Positions 31,973-41,375 are shown, counted from the first letter of the stretch. The stretch is DNA of 59,321 bases from CAYXEN01 sp964464035 (GCA_964464035.1 CAYXEN010000010.1:1-59321); one strand, 5' to 3'. Notes: a model not told the origin generated them from the sequence alone. Translations and numbers: made by a program.

Positions 31973-34324
31973 TCACGCAAGCCGCACGATGGAAACGCCC
32001 GCCCCACCTTCCTCGCCCCTGCCGGCTCGGATGGACAAAACCCTCGGATCGTCATGGAGCTGCCTGCGAACGGCGTCCTTCAGGATACCCTCTCCAACTC
32101 CATGTATGATCATGATTTCGTGGACACCGCTCAGAACGGCCCTGTCGACGAATCTGTCGACGGCTTCAAGGGCCTCTTCCCGTTCCTGGCCCCTCACGTC
32201 GATCGAGGTCGATCCGAGGGGTTCGAATTCCACGTCAACTTCAACTTTGTCAATACCTTGCCTGCTCTCAGCGGGGAGCTTGAATAAACTCCCTATATTT
32301 ATTTTAATCCTTTTTCCTTTTATTTCAATGGTGGCGCGCCCGTTTTCTATCTCCAGTATCCTACCCGAGGGAGCTCCGGAGGAACTCAGCGCGACCACCT
32401 CACCCACGCTGACGTCTCCTTCGCCGAGCAACCTCTTCGCCGGCGGCGGGGGCGGCGCTTGGCTCGAGATCTTCCCTGCGAGCCTCTGCATGCTCTCCCG
32501 CGCCCTCTTGACCGCCTCCTTCTCCGCCGCCGTCTCCCTTATCTCCTTCACTACCCTCTCTATCTCGCTCCGCGCGGAGCTCAAGAGCTCCTCGGCTTCG
32601 CGAGCCGCCCTGCGCCCGTGCTCGGCCTGCATCTCGCTCAGAGACTTCTCCCTCTCGAGGTAAAGTGAGATCACTTCTTGGAGCTTCGCACTCCGTTCCC
32701 GAAGCCGTTTCCGCTCCTCCTCGAGCTCCAGATGGGCCGATTCGAGATCGCTGAGCAGATTCTCCAGGCGGTACGTGCCGCTGTCGAGGAAACGTGAAGC
32801 CGTCTCCAGCACTTCCTCGTCGAACCGGCATCTCCTTGCCGTTTCCAGCCCCCGGCTCCGACCGGCGATCCCCTGGAGAAAGACGTAGAGCGGCTCCTGC
32901 GAGGACTCGTCGAACAGCATGGAACCGTTCTTGATCCCCTCGGTCATGAGGGCGAAAGTCTTGACCTTTCCGTAATGCGTGGTGGCGATGGCTGTCGTCC
33001 CGTTGGAGAGCAGCCTCGTGAGAACCGCGTTCGCAAGCGCCGCCCCTTCCTCGGGATCGGTACCGTCACCGATCTCGTCGATGAGGCAGAGAGTATCTCG
33101 ATCGGCGTGCCTGCACATTCGATCGAGATTGCGGAGGCGGGACGTGAAGGTACTCAGCGAATTCGCGATGGACTGTTCATCGCCGATATCCACCATGACC
33201 TTGCGATACAGCGGAAGTTCGGTCCCCTCCGAACACGGCACCTGAAGGCCACACTGGTGCATGAGAACCAGGAGACCGACTGTCTTCAATGCGACCGTCT
33301 TGCCGCCCGCATTGGGGCCGGTGATGACCAGGATCCGCTCCGCCTCCTCCAGGCGGATGTCCAGGGGCACGACGTTCTCCCTGCCGATCGATCTCACGAG
33401 CAGCGGGTGTCTGGCTTTCACTATGCGCAAACCCGGCTTGTCGGCGATCGCGGGCCGTGAGCAGGCGTACTCGTCGGCGAACTTCGCCTTGGCCTCGAGC
33501 ACGTCCAGTTCATCCATCAAGTCCAGATTGGCCAGGATCGCATCGATGTGTTCAGCCACCGATGAAGTCAGCCGTGAAAGGATCCTGAGCTCCTCCTCCC
33601 TCTCGTCCTCGATCAAGGTTCCCAGCCTGTTGTTCAAGTCCACTATCGCCATCGGTTCGAAATAGACTGAACCCCCGCTCTTGCTCTTTCCATGCACTAT
33701 TCCTTTCCCGCCCGTCTTGCCCGCGGGAACGAGGAGCACGAACCTTCCATCGAGGATCGTGCCGTAGGCGTTCTCCCCGAAATGCGCCGAGGCCCTTTCC
33801 ACCCGCTTCCGAAGTTCCTCCTTTGTGGATTCGATCCGACGCCTCACCTCGCGGAGCGCCCTGCTCGCCCCGCTCAATACTTCGCCTTCCTCCCCCAGGG
33901 CCTTTTCGATCTCATCCACCAGCCCACGATGGGCTTCAAAGAGAGCAGCCATCCGCTCGAGCTTGGGATACTCCTTCGCCCTGGCGAAAGTCCGCTTGAG
34001 CTTCATCACCAGTTTCTCGTTTGCTGCGATCCGGCGGAGAACCTTGCCCGCGAGAACCGCCCCCGGCCTGCCCGCGTCCCTCAGCACATCTCTCAACTCG
34101 GTCGAAGCGATCGGGAGCTCGCCCTCGGCGGCCAGGTACCTTCGCATGTCGTCTATGTCGTCCATGCATCCCGCTATTCTCTCCGGATCGACGTCCGGCT
34201 TGGATCCTTTCAACTTCGCGCGGGCCGATTCGTTCCTGCACCCCGCGGCCACCATCTCGAGAACCGCGGGCAGTTCCAGGGCCTCCGCCGCATGGGAAAA
34301 ACCATTCTCGTCGCCTTGATACAT
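31973..34324 (-). CDS. mutS2: MutS2 family ATPase/endonuclease
   Basis: 783 residues. MutS-type core with Walker A GPNAGGKTVALKT, the signature DIGDEQSIANSLSTF and Walker B LCLIDEIGDGTDPEEG (about 330-425). A coiled region (about 510-620) follows, then a C-terminal Smr nuclease domain with SIDVRGQ and IIHGVGEGILKDAV. MutS2 suppresses homologous recombination and rescues stalled or collided ribosomes in different bacteria; it does not act in mismatch repair. Start ATG 34324; a TTG at 34372 is in frame but less likely. Between cvpA and dnaG. Confidence 0.94.
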   Translation of the reverse strand: MYQGDENGFSHAAEALELPAVLEMVAAGCRNESARAKLKGSKPDVDPERIAGCMDDIDDMRRYLAAEGELPIASTELRDVLRDAGRPGAVLAGKVLRRIAANEKLVMKLKRTFARAKEYPKLERMAALFEAHRGLVDEIEKALGEEGEVLSGASRALREVRRRIESTKEELRKRVERASAHFGENAYGTILDGRFVLLVPAGKTGGKGIVHGKSKSGGSVYFEPMAIVDLNNRLGTLIEDEREEELRILSRLTSSVAEHIDAILANLDLMDELDVLEAKAKFADEYACSRPAIADKPGLRIVKARHPLLVRSIGRENVVPLDIRLEEAERILVITGPNAGGKTVALKTVGLLVLMHQCGLQVPCSEGTELPLYRKVMVDIGDEQSIANSLSTFTSRLRNLDRMCRHADRDTLCLIDEIGDGTDPEEGAALANAVLTRLLSNGTTAIATTHYGKVKTFALMTEGIKNGSMLFDESSQEPLYVFLQGIAGRSRGLETARRCRFDEEVLETASRFLDSGTYRLENLLSDLESAHLELEEERKRLRERSAKLQEVISLYLEREKSLSEMQAEHGRRAAREAEELLSSARSEIERVVKEIRETAAEKEAVKRARESMQRLAGKISSQAPPPPPAKRLLGEGDVSVGEVVALSSSGAPSGRILEIENGRATIEIKGKRIKINIGSLFKLPAESRQGIDKVEVDVEFEPLGSTSIDVRGQEREEALEAVDRFVDRAVLSGVHEIMIIHGVGEGILKDAVRRQLHDDPRVLSIRAGRGEEGGAGVSIVRLA

Positions 34325-34390
34325 CTCTTCATTGCACCTTCGGTGTTGTCGGTTGGGAATGATATACGCCAAGAAGGCCCGCCGTGTTTC

Positions 34391-34927
34391 TCAGGCGGAC
34401 CTGTCACGCCTGAAGATTCTGTCGAAGTTTATCCGGCCGGAGCCGTGATCGACGACCAGATCGAATATCCTCGGCGCAACCGGTTGCAGGAAATTGCTCA
34501 TGTTGGATTCACGAAGCCCTCTTCGAAGACCCGAAGGGATGGGAACGGCGAGCAGGATCGTTATTATCAGGCTGGCCGCAACCATTCCCATGACCAGGCC
34601 GAGGAGCGCCCCGGTCATCCGATCTATCCATCCGAGCAAAGTCATGCGGATGATCTTCTGGATGATCGTAGCCAGGAAGCGGAAGGCGACCATCGCTCCG
34701 ATCAGGACCGCCACGAATCCCAGGACGAGGCTCGGTTCATAAGGGATGGAGGCGGCCGAGCTCAAGTAGGAGGCGACCGCTCCGGCCAGAGCTAGAGCTA
34801 TGATGAAGGAAGCGAGGAAACCTACGAGTTCGATCGCCTGCTTGAGAAACCCCTTTTTGTATCCGGCCGCGAAACCCATGACGAGGATCACGGCTAAAAC
34901 GACGTCTATCGCGCTGTTCATTGTCAT
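34391..34927 (-). CDS. cvpA: CvpA family membrane protein
   Basis: 178 residues, four predicted helices, with the CvpA signature near the start (MGFAAGYKKGFLKQAIELVGFL) and the typical GWIDRMTGALLGLVMGM helix. CvpA proteins are involved in envelope homeostasis and, in some species, bile/deoxycholate resistance or colicin V production; the molecular role is not settled. The tail after residue 135 is hydrophilic. ATG 34927 with GGAG at eight bases. Follows yqeY and precedes mutS2, a common bacterial neighbourhood. Confidence 0.85.
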   Translation of the reverse strand: MTMNSAIDVVLAVILVMGFAAGYKKGFLKQAIELVGFLASFIIALALAGAVASYLSSAASIPYEPSLVLGFVAVLIGAMVAFRFLATIIQKIIRMTLLGWIDRMTGALLGLVMGMVAASLIITILLAVPIPSGLRRGLRESNMSNFLQPVAPRIFDLVVDHGSGRINFDRIFRRDRSA

Positions 34928-34964
34928 TCGATCAACTCCGGTTCATGTCCCGCGGCCGAAGGAA

Positions 34965-35411
34965 TCATCCGGAACCGAGTACCTGCTTGAGAAGGCGGCT
35001 CACCTCGGCCCCATCGACCCTCGAGCCGGCCTCGGCCATGACCGCCTTCATCACCTTGCCGAAGTCCTTCATCCCTTCCGCCCCGGTTTCATCGATGTGT
35101 CTTGCGATCAGAGCCCGGATCTCGTCCTCGCTCATCCTGGGCGGCAGATAGGAGATCGTTATCTCGTACTCGCGCATTTCTTTCTCCGCGAGATCCTCCC
35201 GCCCTCCTTCGCGGTACTTCTCTATCGATTCTTTTCTCTTCTTGGCGTAGGCGCTCAAGACCTTCTCCTGCTCCGCAGGCTCGAGCTCGCGGCCCGCGGC
35301 TATCTCCGCGTTCTTGAGTTCGGATCGCAACATGCGGATTACGCTTAGCCTTTCCTTGTCTCCCTCTTTCATGGCCAGTTTCATGTCCTCGAGCAGTTTC
35401 TTGGATATCAT
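34965..35411 (-). CDS. yqeY: YqeY-family (GatB C-terminal-like) protein
   Basis: 148 residues, all helical, homologous to the tRNA-binding tail domain of GatB: starts MISKKLLEDMKLAMKEGDKERLSVIRMLRSE and contains ISYLPPRMSEDEI and GAEGMKDFGKVMKAVM. Proteins of this family commonly lie beside dnaG/rpoD or rpsU; a tRNA-related role is suspected but unproven. A consensus promoter at 35489-35517 lies just upstream, making it the likely first gene of the yqeY-cvpA-mutS2-dnaG-rpoD transcript. Confidence 0.9.
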   Translation of the reverse strand: MISKKLLEDMKLAMKEGDKERLSVIRMLRSELKNAEIAAGRELEPAEQEKVLSAYAKKRKESIEKYREGGREDLAEKEMREYEITISYLPPRMSEDEIRALIARHIDETGAEGMKDFGKVMKAVMAEAGSRVDGAEVSRLLKQVLGSG

Positions 35412-35488
35412 TTCTCACTCTCCCCTCTGCTGCCGGTGCGGCACATGTTGAAAACGGCGGAGGCGGGGCTTTCTGAGGTGATATTCCG

Positions 35489-35517
35489 ATATTATTGCCG
35501 GTCGGAGGGCTTGTCAA
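35489..35517 (-). promoter_or_regulatory. promoter for the yqeY-to-rpoD block
   Basis: TTGACA (35512-35517, inside the end of rsmE), 17-base spacer, TAATAT (35489-35494). It gives a second entry point separating the heat-shock genes from the replication/transcription genes. Confidence 0.65.
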
Positions 35518-36244
35518 CATCTTGCTCCGGCGCCTGGATGTCGGACTGCGAGTGCAATCGGGCCAGCATGGCCGCCGCAGCCGTCTCGGAACGGAGCCTG
35601 GCAGGTGAAGCGGATGCGAAAAAGCAGGGCAAAGACTCGAGCCTCTTTCTCTCCTCCTCGCTGAAACCGGCTTCGGGCCCGATGACGACGGCGATGTCTC
35701 CACGAGGGGGCGGAGTCGCAAGAAGCGGCGCTTCTTGCTCGCCCACTATGACCGTCTTTCCCTCGATGCTTTCGAGCATTCCGTCGAAATCCACGGTTCC
35801 TGCGATCCGGGGGAGTATGGATCGGAACGACTGTTTCATCGCCGAGAGAGCGATCAAGGAAAGCCTTCTCTGGAAAGCCGAAGGGAATTCTTTGAGGCGG
35901 GAGTTGCTCGATACGAACGGAATACAATCCGTCATACCAAGTTCCGTGCACTGCTCCACCGCCCGTTCGAATCGATCTTTTTTTATGACGCCCAGTGCGA
36001 GAATGACACGTCTTAGCACGCGATCGTCACGTTCCAACCCCGCCACTTCGAGAACGGTTCCGTTCGTCCCCTTCCCTCCCACGCGGCATTCGAAGATACG
36101 CCCGCAGCCGTCGGTGACAAAGACCGTCTCCCCGCGGGATATCCTGAGCACCCTGCTCAAATGATGGTTCTCATCGCCGGTGAGTTCGATCGATTCGGGA
36201 TCGGCGGGAATCCCGCTCTGGTAGAAGAGGAAACGGTGGGACAT
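35492..36244 (-). CDS. rsmE: 16S rRNA m3U1498 methyltransferase RsmE
   Basis: 250-residue SPOUT methyltransferase. N-terminal PUA-like part with GDENHHLSRVLRISRGE; the knotted AdoMet site shows VVIGPEAGFSEEE and LRSETAAAAMLARL. It methylates U1498 in the decoding centre of 16S rRNA. Starts three bases after the dnaJ stop, the usual dnaJ-rsmE neighbourhood. The C-terminal tail (DIQAPEQDVDK) is slightly longer than in most homologues. Confidence 0.94.
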   Translation of the reverse strand: MSHRFLFYQSGIPADPESIELTGDENHHLSRVLRISRGETVFVTDGCGRIFECRVGGKGTNGTVLEVAGLERDDRVLRRVILALGVIKKDRFERAVEQCTELGMTDCIPFVSSNSRLKEFPSAFQRRLSLIALSAMKQSFRSILPRIAGTVDFDGMLESIEGKTVIVGEQEAPLLATPPPRGDIAVVIGPEAGFSEEERKRLESLPCFFASASPARLRSETAAAAMLARLHSQSDIQAPEQDVDKPSDRQ

Positions 36245-36247
36245 GTT

Positions 36248-37384
36248 TCACCTGTCACGCCTTCCCGGTCCCGGCAGGCGGCCTTTGAAACTTTCATCCA
36301 GTTCTCGTAGCAGCTCCATCTCGCGTTTGCTCAGTTTCCCGGGGACCCATGCCATGACGCGGACGAGTTGATCACCCCGGCCGTAACTGTTCAAATGAGG
36401 AATGCCCTTGCCCTTCATCCTGAACACCTTGTGCGAAGGAGTGCCCGGCGGGATCTTGAACAAGACCTTCCCATCGAGAGTGGGGATCTCGACCTTGGCG
36501 CCCAGGGCGAGCTGAGAAATGGTCAAGGGAAGATCCAGGAGAACATCGTTGCCGTGGCGCACAAACAGGTCGTCTTCTTCCTCCTCGACGATTATGTAGA
36601 GATTGCCGTTGGGGCCGCCCCTCTCGCCGGCGTCGCCTCCGCCGGAAACCGTTATGTAGTTGCCGCTTGCGACTCCCGCCGGGATTTTCACAGAGATCTT
36701 CTCGCTCCCCCGTATCCTTCCCGTCCCCCCGCAGTCGCGGCATGGATCGCTCACCACCGTTCCCATTCCTTCGCACCTGCGGCATTCGGTCACATTCACG
36801 AATTGCCCGAAAAGGGAACGTTGAACCTGTCGTATCTGGCCGCTCCCCCCGCACACCTGGCAGGCCACTGGCCGCGAACCCGGCTTGCTTCCACTGCCCC
36901 GGCACGTGGTGCACTTGACGAGTTTCTTCACTTTTATTTGTTTTTCGACGCCCTTGGCCACATCGCGAAGACCCAGCTTAACCTTGATCTGAAGATCACG
37001 CCCCCGATTGCCTCCTCCCCGCGTCCTGCCGCTCGTCCTGCCGCCGAAGAAGTCCTCGAAGCCGAAGCTCCCGAAATCGCGCATGAAGGCCCTCAGCGCA
37101 TCGGCGAGGTCGAACTCCGTGCCGAAACCGAACGGTCCGCCCGCACCGGCGCCGGCGCCCGACATGCCCGCATGACCGTACTGGTCGTAAAGGGCCCTCT
37201 TCTCGGGATCACGGAGCACCTCGTAGGCTTCCGTCGCCTCCTTGAACTTCTCCTCCGCATCCTTGTCGCCCTTGTTGCGGTCCGGGTGGTAACGCAACGC
37301 GAGCTTGCGGTAGGCTTTCTTGATCTCCTCCGCGGAAGCGTTCTTGTTTACTCCCAGGACTTCGTAATAGTCTCTCTTGGCCAT
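36248..37384 (-). CDS. dnaJ: molecular chaperone DnaJ
   Basis: 378-residue class-A J protein. J domain with YHPDRNKGD (HPD), a Gly/Phe-rich linker (GAGGPFGFGTEF), four CxxCxGxG repeats (CTTCRGSG, CQVCGGSG, CRRCEGMG, CRDCGGTG) and the substrate-binding C-terminus. It stimulates DnaK ATPase. The frame opens earlier (37435) but the ATG at 37384 gives the canonical MAKRDYYEVLGV start. The only plausible ribosome site, AAAAGGGG, lies inside a predicted stem with CCCCTTT (see 37389-37445), which is unusual. Confidence 0.96.
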   Translation of the reverse strand: MAKRDYYEVLGVNKNASAEEIKKAYRKLALRYHPDRNKGDKDAEEKFKEATEAYEVLRDPEKRALYDQYGHAGMSGAGAGAGGPFGFGTEFDLADALRAFMRDFGSFGFEDFFGGRTSGRTRGGGNRGRDLQIKVKLGLRDVAKGVEKQIKVKKLVKCTTCRGSGSKPGSRPVACQVCGGSGQIRQVQRSLFGQFVNVTECRRCEGMGTVVSDPCRDCGGTGRIRGSEKISVKIPAGVASGNYITVSGGGDAGERGGPNGNLYIIVEEEEDDLFVRHGNDVLLDLPLTISQLALGAKVEIPTLDGKVLFKIPPGTPSHKVFRMKGKGIPHLNSYGRGDQLVRVMAWVPGKLSKREMELLRELDESFKGRLPGPGRRDR

Positions 37385-37388
37385 GATG

Positions 37389-37445
37389 AAAAAAACCCCT
37401 TTTCGGTGATTTCTCCCGGGGTGAGAATATAACACCTAAAGGGGT
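37389..37445 (-). promoter_or_regulatory. stem-loop that sequesters the dnaJ ribosome-binding site (candidate thermosensor or attenuator)
   Basis: On the minus strand ACCCCTTT (37438-37445) pairs perfectly with AAAGGGGT (37395-37402), an eight-pair stem. The 35-base interior can form a GGTG/CACC hairpin. Seven T residues (37389-37395) follow, and the dnaJ ATG is at 37384. The 3' arm is the only Shine-Dalgarno-like sequence for dnaJ. It could be an intrinsic terminator between dnaK and dnaJ, or a heat-melting structure. Confidence 0.5.
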
Positions 37446-37473
37446 ATGATGAAAAGTGTCAAGCCGATCGATG

Positions 37474-39297
37474 CTATACGTCGTCGGACGCGTCGGGCGC
37501 GCTGTACATGAGTTCGGCGAACTTGTGCATCAGCGCCTGTAGCTTTGCCGTGGCGTCCCTGAGGGTCTCCAGATCGCAGTTCTTGTCCTCTTTGACTTCG
37601 CGTAGACGCGTCATCGACCTCTTTATCTCCTCCAGGTCGTCCTTCGTGAACTTGTCCGCGAAATCCTTGATGGTCTGCTCGGTCGAATAGAGCAGGATCT
37701 CCGCCTCGTTCATCGCTTCTGAGAATGCCTTCTTCTCCTTGTCCTCCGCCGCGTGCTTCTCGGCCTCGGTCACCATCCTCTCGATCTCCGCCTTGGAAAG
37801 GCCGCTGGACGATTTTATCACTATCTCCTGCTTCTTGCCCGTCCCGAGGTCGACGGCCGACACGTGCGTTATCCCGTTCGCGTCGATGTCGAAAGTCACC
37901 TCTATCTGGGGGACTCCCCTCGGCGCCGGCGGGATGCCGACCAGATCGAATCGCCCGAGGGTGCGGTTGTCGGACGCCATCTCCCTTTCGCCCTGGAGCA
38001 CGTGCACGCTCACCGCCGGTTGATTGTCCGTTGCGGTGGAGAATATCTGGCTCTTTCGGGTGGGAATCGTCGTGTTGCGCGGTATCAAGGTGGTCATCAC
38101 GCCGCCCAGGGTCTCAATGCCCAGGGAGAGAGGGGTGACGTCGAGGAGGACGACTTCTTCCACCTTGCCGGTGAGCACTCCTCCCTGGATCGCCGCGCCG
38201 CGCGAAACGACCTCGTCCGGGTTGACGCCCTTGTTGGGCTCTTTGTTGAAGAACTTCTTCACCGCTTCCCTGACGGCGGGCATCCTGGTGCTTCCACCCA
38301 CCAGAATGACATGATCTATCTCGGATGTCCTGAGCTTCGCGTCCTTCAGAGCCTGCTTGCAGGGTTCTATAGTCTTTTTTATCAGCTCGTCCACGAGCTG
38401 CTCGAGCTTCGCACGGGTGAGCACGATCTCGAAATGCTTGGGACCGGACTCGTCGGCGGCGAGGAAGGGAAGGTTTATGGGAGTCTCGGAAGCGCTGGAG
38501 AGCTCGCACTTGGCTTTCTCGGCCGCATCCTTGACGCGTTGCAGAGCCATCTTGTCGTTGGATATGTCTACTCCGCTCTCTTGCTTGAATTGCTCAATCA
38601 ACCAGTTCATGACCACGCGGTCGAAATCGTCTCCACCGAGATGCGTGTCTCCGTTCGTCGCCTTCACCTGGAACACGCCATCGCTGAGCTCGAGAATGGA
38701 GATGTCGAAAGTACCCCCGCCGAGGTCGAAAACGGCTATCTTGCCGGTTTTCTTCTTGTCGAGGCCGTATGCGAGCGAAGCGGCGGTGGGCTCGTTGATG
38801 ATTCTCAGCACTTCCAGGCCCGCTATGGTTCCCGCATCCTTGGTGGCCTGGCGCTGGGCATCGTTGAAATAGGCGGGGACGGTTATCACGGCCTGCTTGA
38901 TCTCCTCGTCGGCGTATTCTTCAGCTATCTCCTTGAGCTTCTGAAGAATCATCGCGGAGATCTCTTCGGGGCGATAGGTCTTGTCCTGGATCTTGACCAG
39001 CACTTCGTCGTGCTTGCCGGGAACGATCTCGTAGGGAGCCAGCGCGGCTTCGTCCTTGATTTCGCTGAACCTGCATCCCATGAATCTCTTGATCGAACTT
39101 ATCGTCTGATCAGGATTGGTGATCGCCTGTCGTTTTGCTATGTGGCCGACGAGCCTTTCGCCGTTCTTCGCGAAGGCAACCACTGACGGAATCGTCCTCG
39201 TGCCCTCCTGGTTGGATATGACGGCGGGCTCGTCTCCATCGATTATGCTCACACACGAGTTGGTGGTACCTAGATCAATCCCAATCACCTTGGCCAT
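37474..39297 (-). CDS. dnaK: molecular chaperone DnaK (Hsp70)
   Basis: 607-residue Hsp70. Phosphate-binding IGIDLGTTNSCVS, AYFNDAQRQATKDAG, AVFDLGGGTFDISIL and VILVGGSTRMPAV in the ATPase domain (1-360); the linker VLLDVTPLSLGIETLGG; and the substrate domain and lid to the C-terminus. The tail is short (SAPDASDDV), without the long Gly/Gln-rich stretch of many homologues. Good ribosome site (CAAGGAG). Lies between grpE and dnaJ. Confidence 0.97.
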   Translation of the reverse strand: MAKVIGIDLGTTNSCVSIIDGDEPAVISNQEGTRTIPSVVAFAKNGERLVGHIAKRQAITNPDQTISSIKRFMGCRFSEIKDEAALAPYEIVPGKHDEVLVKIQDKTYRPEEISAMILQKLKEIAEEYADEEIKQAVITVPAYFNDAQRQATKDAGTIAGLEVLRIINEPTAASLAYGLDKKKTGKIAVFDLGGGTFDISILELSDGVFQVKATNGDTHLGGDDFDRVVMNWLIEQFKQESGVDISNDKMALQRVKDAAEKAKCELSSASETPINLPFLAADESGPKHFEIVLTRAKLEQLVDELIKKTIEPCKQALKDAKLRTSEIDHVILVGGSTRMPAVREAVKKFFNKEPNKGVNPDEVVSRGAAIQGGVLTGKVEEVVLLDVTPLSLGIETLGGVMTTLIPRNTTIPTRKSQIFSTATDNQPAVSVHVLQGEREMASDNRTLGRFDLVGIPPAPRGVPQIEVTFDIDANGITHVSAVDLGTGKKQEIVIKSSSGLSKAEIERMVTEAEKHAAEDKEKKAFSEAMNEAEILLYSTEQTIKDFADKFTKDDLEEIKRSMTRLREVKEDKNCDLETLRDATAKLQALMHKFAELMYSAPDASDDV

Positions 39298-39351
39298 GAC
39301 AGACTCCTTGACATTTGTAGGTCCAGGTTGTGCAAAAATCAGAGTTTTTTC

Positions 39352-40083
39352 TTACTTTGCAATGATGACTTTGGCGGGCCGGAGTACCGTGCCGTTCAGC
39401 AGGTACCCTTTCTCCGTTACTTCCACGACGTGACCGGATTCTTCATCCGATTCGACTTGTCCGATCGCCATGTGGAATCTCGGGTCGAAGCGGTTGTGGA
39501 GGGCATCGATCGGTTCAACTCCGAATTTTTCAAGTGTCTGCTTCAACTTCTGATAGATCAGCTGAATCCCTTGAACAAATTCGTCGTTCTTGCCCTTCGC
39601 CGCCGAAAACGCCCGCTCGAAATCATCGACTACGCTAAGGATTTCGATCACAACATCAGCTTTGGCTTTTTGCTGTTGCAATTCCCATTCCTTACGCGAG
39701 CGCTTCCGGTAATTTTCGAACTCGGCCACGGCTCTGAGCCACTTGTCCTTTACGGACTTGAGCTCAGCTTCCATGTCAGAGTTCTTCTTCTGGAGCTCGA
39801 ACAACATCTTGTTCTTTTCTTGCATCCTGGCCAGGAACTCTTCCTCGAGGTGGCTGCGTTTCCTTGATTTCTTGCGGGAACCAGCCTTCTTGGCGGAAGC
39901 TTTTCCGCTGGCCTGCTCTTCTTCCAATTCGCCTATCAATTTTTCGATTTTTACAGTTTCTTCTGGTATCTCATACTCACCCGGATGGCTCTCCTTCTTG
40001 CCGAGATCCTTCCTGGATTCGAGATCGGAGCTTTCTTCCGCTCCAACTGCTTCATCCGCTTTGGTTTTCTTCTGCTTTGTCAT
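39352..40083 (-). CDS. grpE: nucleotide exchange factor GrpE
   Basis: 243 residues from the ATG at 40083, which follows GGAGG by seven bases; ATGs at 40098 and 40119 in the same frame are alternatives. The long charged, Lys/Glu-rich N-terminal region (about 1-100) precedes the coiled coil (KDKWLRAVAEFENYRKRSRKEWE) and the beta domain ending EKGYLLNGTVLRPAKVIIAK. It exchanges ADP for ATP on DnaK and can act as a thermosensor. A TATAAT promoter lies upstream (40171-40199). Confidence 0.93.
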   Translation of the reverse strand: MTKQKKTKADEAVGAEESSDLESRKDLGKKESHPGEYEIPEETVKIEKLIGELEEEQASGKASAKKAGSRKKSRKRSHLEEEFLARMQEKNKMLFELQKKNSDMEAELKSVKDKWLRAVAEFENYRKRSRKEWELQQQKAKADVVIEILSVVDDFERAFSAAKGKNDEFVQGIQLIYQKLKQTLEKFGVEPIDALHNRFDPRFHMAIGQVESDEESGHVVEVTEKGYLLNGTVLRPAKVIIAK

Positions 40084-40170
40084 GTCCGGGCCCTCCATCG
40101 GTCCCTCGTTACGACTCATCTTCCAGTTCAGGAATGCAATCTTCGAACATTTTTTTGCAAAACTCAAGGA

Positions 40171-40199
40171 ATTATAGCAATGTTCTCTCCAATTGGCAG
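40171..40199 (-). promoter_or_regulatory. promoter upstream of grpE
   Basis: Perfect -10 TATAAT (40171-40176), 17-base spacer, weak -35 CTGCCA (40194-40199). It opens a grpE-dnaK-dnaJ transcript separate from hrcA. The 260-base gap between hrcA and grpE otherwise contains only GC-rich sequence. Confidence 0.6.
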
Positions 40200-40203
40200 C
40201 CAA
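40193..40203. promoter_or_regulatory. palindrome overlapping the grpE -35 box
   Basis: TTGGC-A-GCCAA, perfect five-base arms, covering the -35 region of the grpE promoter and adjoining CCAATTGG. Placed where a repressor would act. It is not the CIRCE sequence. Confidence 0.35.
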
Positions 40204-40346
40204 ATCCTTCCCGCTCGGCGGCCGCTGGCACCGGCTCACCCGCCCCGGGCGGGCCGGACTCGGCCAAGGGGGGCTCCCGCCAGGACAAGGCTCGGCCCGG
40301 CGGTCCTGGAAAGAAAAAGATTCTCGAGTCCGGCCTCGAAAGGCGC

Positions 40347-41375
40347 TCAGAAATACTCCTCGCCTATCGCGCTCAGCTCCCTCGCGATGGAGCCCACGAG
40401 AAAGAACGCCAGATCGTAGCGCATCCTCGTCGGCCCCAGAATGCCCAACACTCCCCTCGCGCCTCCCATCCTGTATCCCGAGGTGACCAGGCTGAACGGC
40501 TTCAGCGCCTCATCCTCGTTCTCCGCGCCTATGGTGACAGTCGTCTTCTCCTCGAGACGTTTCGCTAGAATCGATGTGAGATACTGCTTGTCGTGAAGCA
40601 ACCTCAGCAACATGCGCAGTAGCGAAGGATTGGACAGCTCCGGTTGCTGAAGGATATGCTCTCTGTCCTCGAAATATAGTTCCACGGCCGGCGGTTCGGA
40701 GAATATCGTCTCGCGGTTCACCGCCACCTCACGCATGATTATACCCTCATCGGTGATATTGTCGCGCACGGCGTGGTCCAGCGCTTCTTTGGCATCGTCC
40801 AGGGACTTGTCCATTATGATGGGGTTGATCAGGGCTTCCGCCCGCGCAAGCACCTCCGGATCGAAACGCCTTTCCGTCCTTATGACGGAAGTGCGCTCGT
40901 ACTCGGGGAACAGCTTGAGCACGATGAGGATTCTCGAGCCCTCCAGTTCGATCAACTTTACGGCCCTGACCCGGCTTTCCTGCATCACGGAGCCGTAGAC
41001 GACGGCGAAATTCTTGGAGACGTCGCCGAGCACCCGTGAAGCGCTCGCCATGATTTTGTCCATCTCATACTCGTCCCCCACGGCCTCCCTGAAGCGCGTC
41101 GTGAAATCGGAACAATACTTTTGGTTGGGTTCCAGCGAATCCACGAAGAAGCGATAGCCCTCGTCGGTCGGAATCCTTCCCGCGCTCGTATGCGGCTTCG
41201 TCAACAAACCCTCTTTCTCCAGCCTGGCGAGCACGTTGCGCAGCGTCGCCGTGCTCAGAGGCGATCCCATGGCCTGCTTGAGCCTCTTGGAACTCACCGG
41301 CACGCCTTCGCGCACATAGAGATCGATGACCGCCATGAGTATCCGAAGATCCTTTTCCTTCAGTTCACGAGTCAT
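40347..41375 (-). CDS. hrcA: heat-inducible transcription repressor HrcA
   Basis: 342 residues. N-terminal winged helix with SSKRLKQAMGSPLSTATLRNVLARLE and HTSAGRIPTDEGYRFFVD; a GAF-like core and C-terminal segment GVLGILGPTRMRYDLAF, all typical of HrcA. HrcA represses class-I heat-shock genes by binding CIRCE and needs GroE to stay active. The frame extends to 41450, but the ATG at 41375 gives the standard start. Own promoter at 41460-41488. No CIRCE element is visible in this window. Confidence 0.95.
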   Translation of the reverse strand: MTRELKEKDLRILMAVIDLYVREGVPVSSKRLKQAMGSPLSTATLRNVLARLEKEGLLTKPHTSAGRIPTDEGYRFFVDSLEPNQKYCSDFTTRFREAVGDEYEMDKIMASASRVLGDVSKNFAVVYGSVMQESRVRAVKLIELEGSRILIVLKLFPEYERTSVIRTERRFDPEVLARAEALINPIIMDKSLDDAKEALDHAVRDNITDEGIIMREVAVNRETIFSEPPAVELYFEDREHILQQPELSNPSLLRMLLRLLHDKQYLTSILAKRLEEKTTVTIGAENEDEALKPFSLVTSGYRMGGARGVLGILGPTRMRYDLAFFLVGSIARELSAIGEEYF

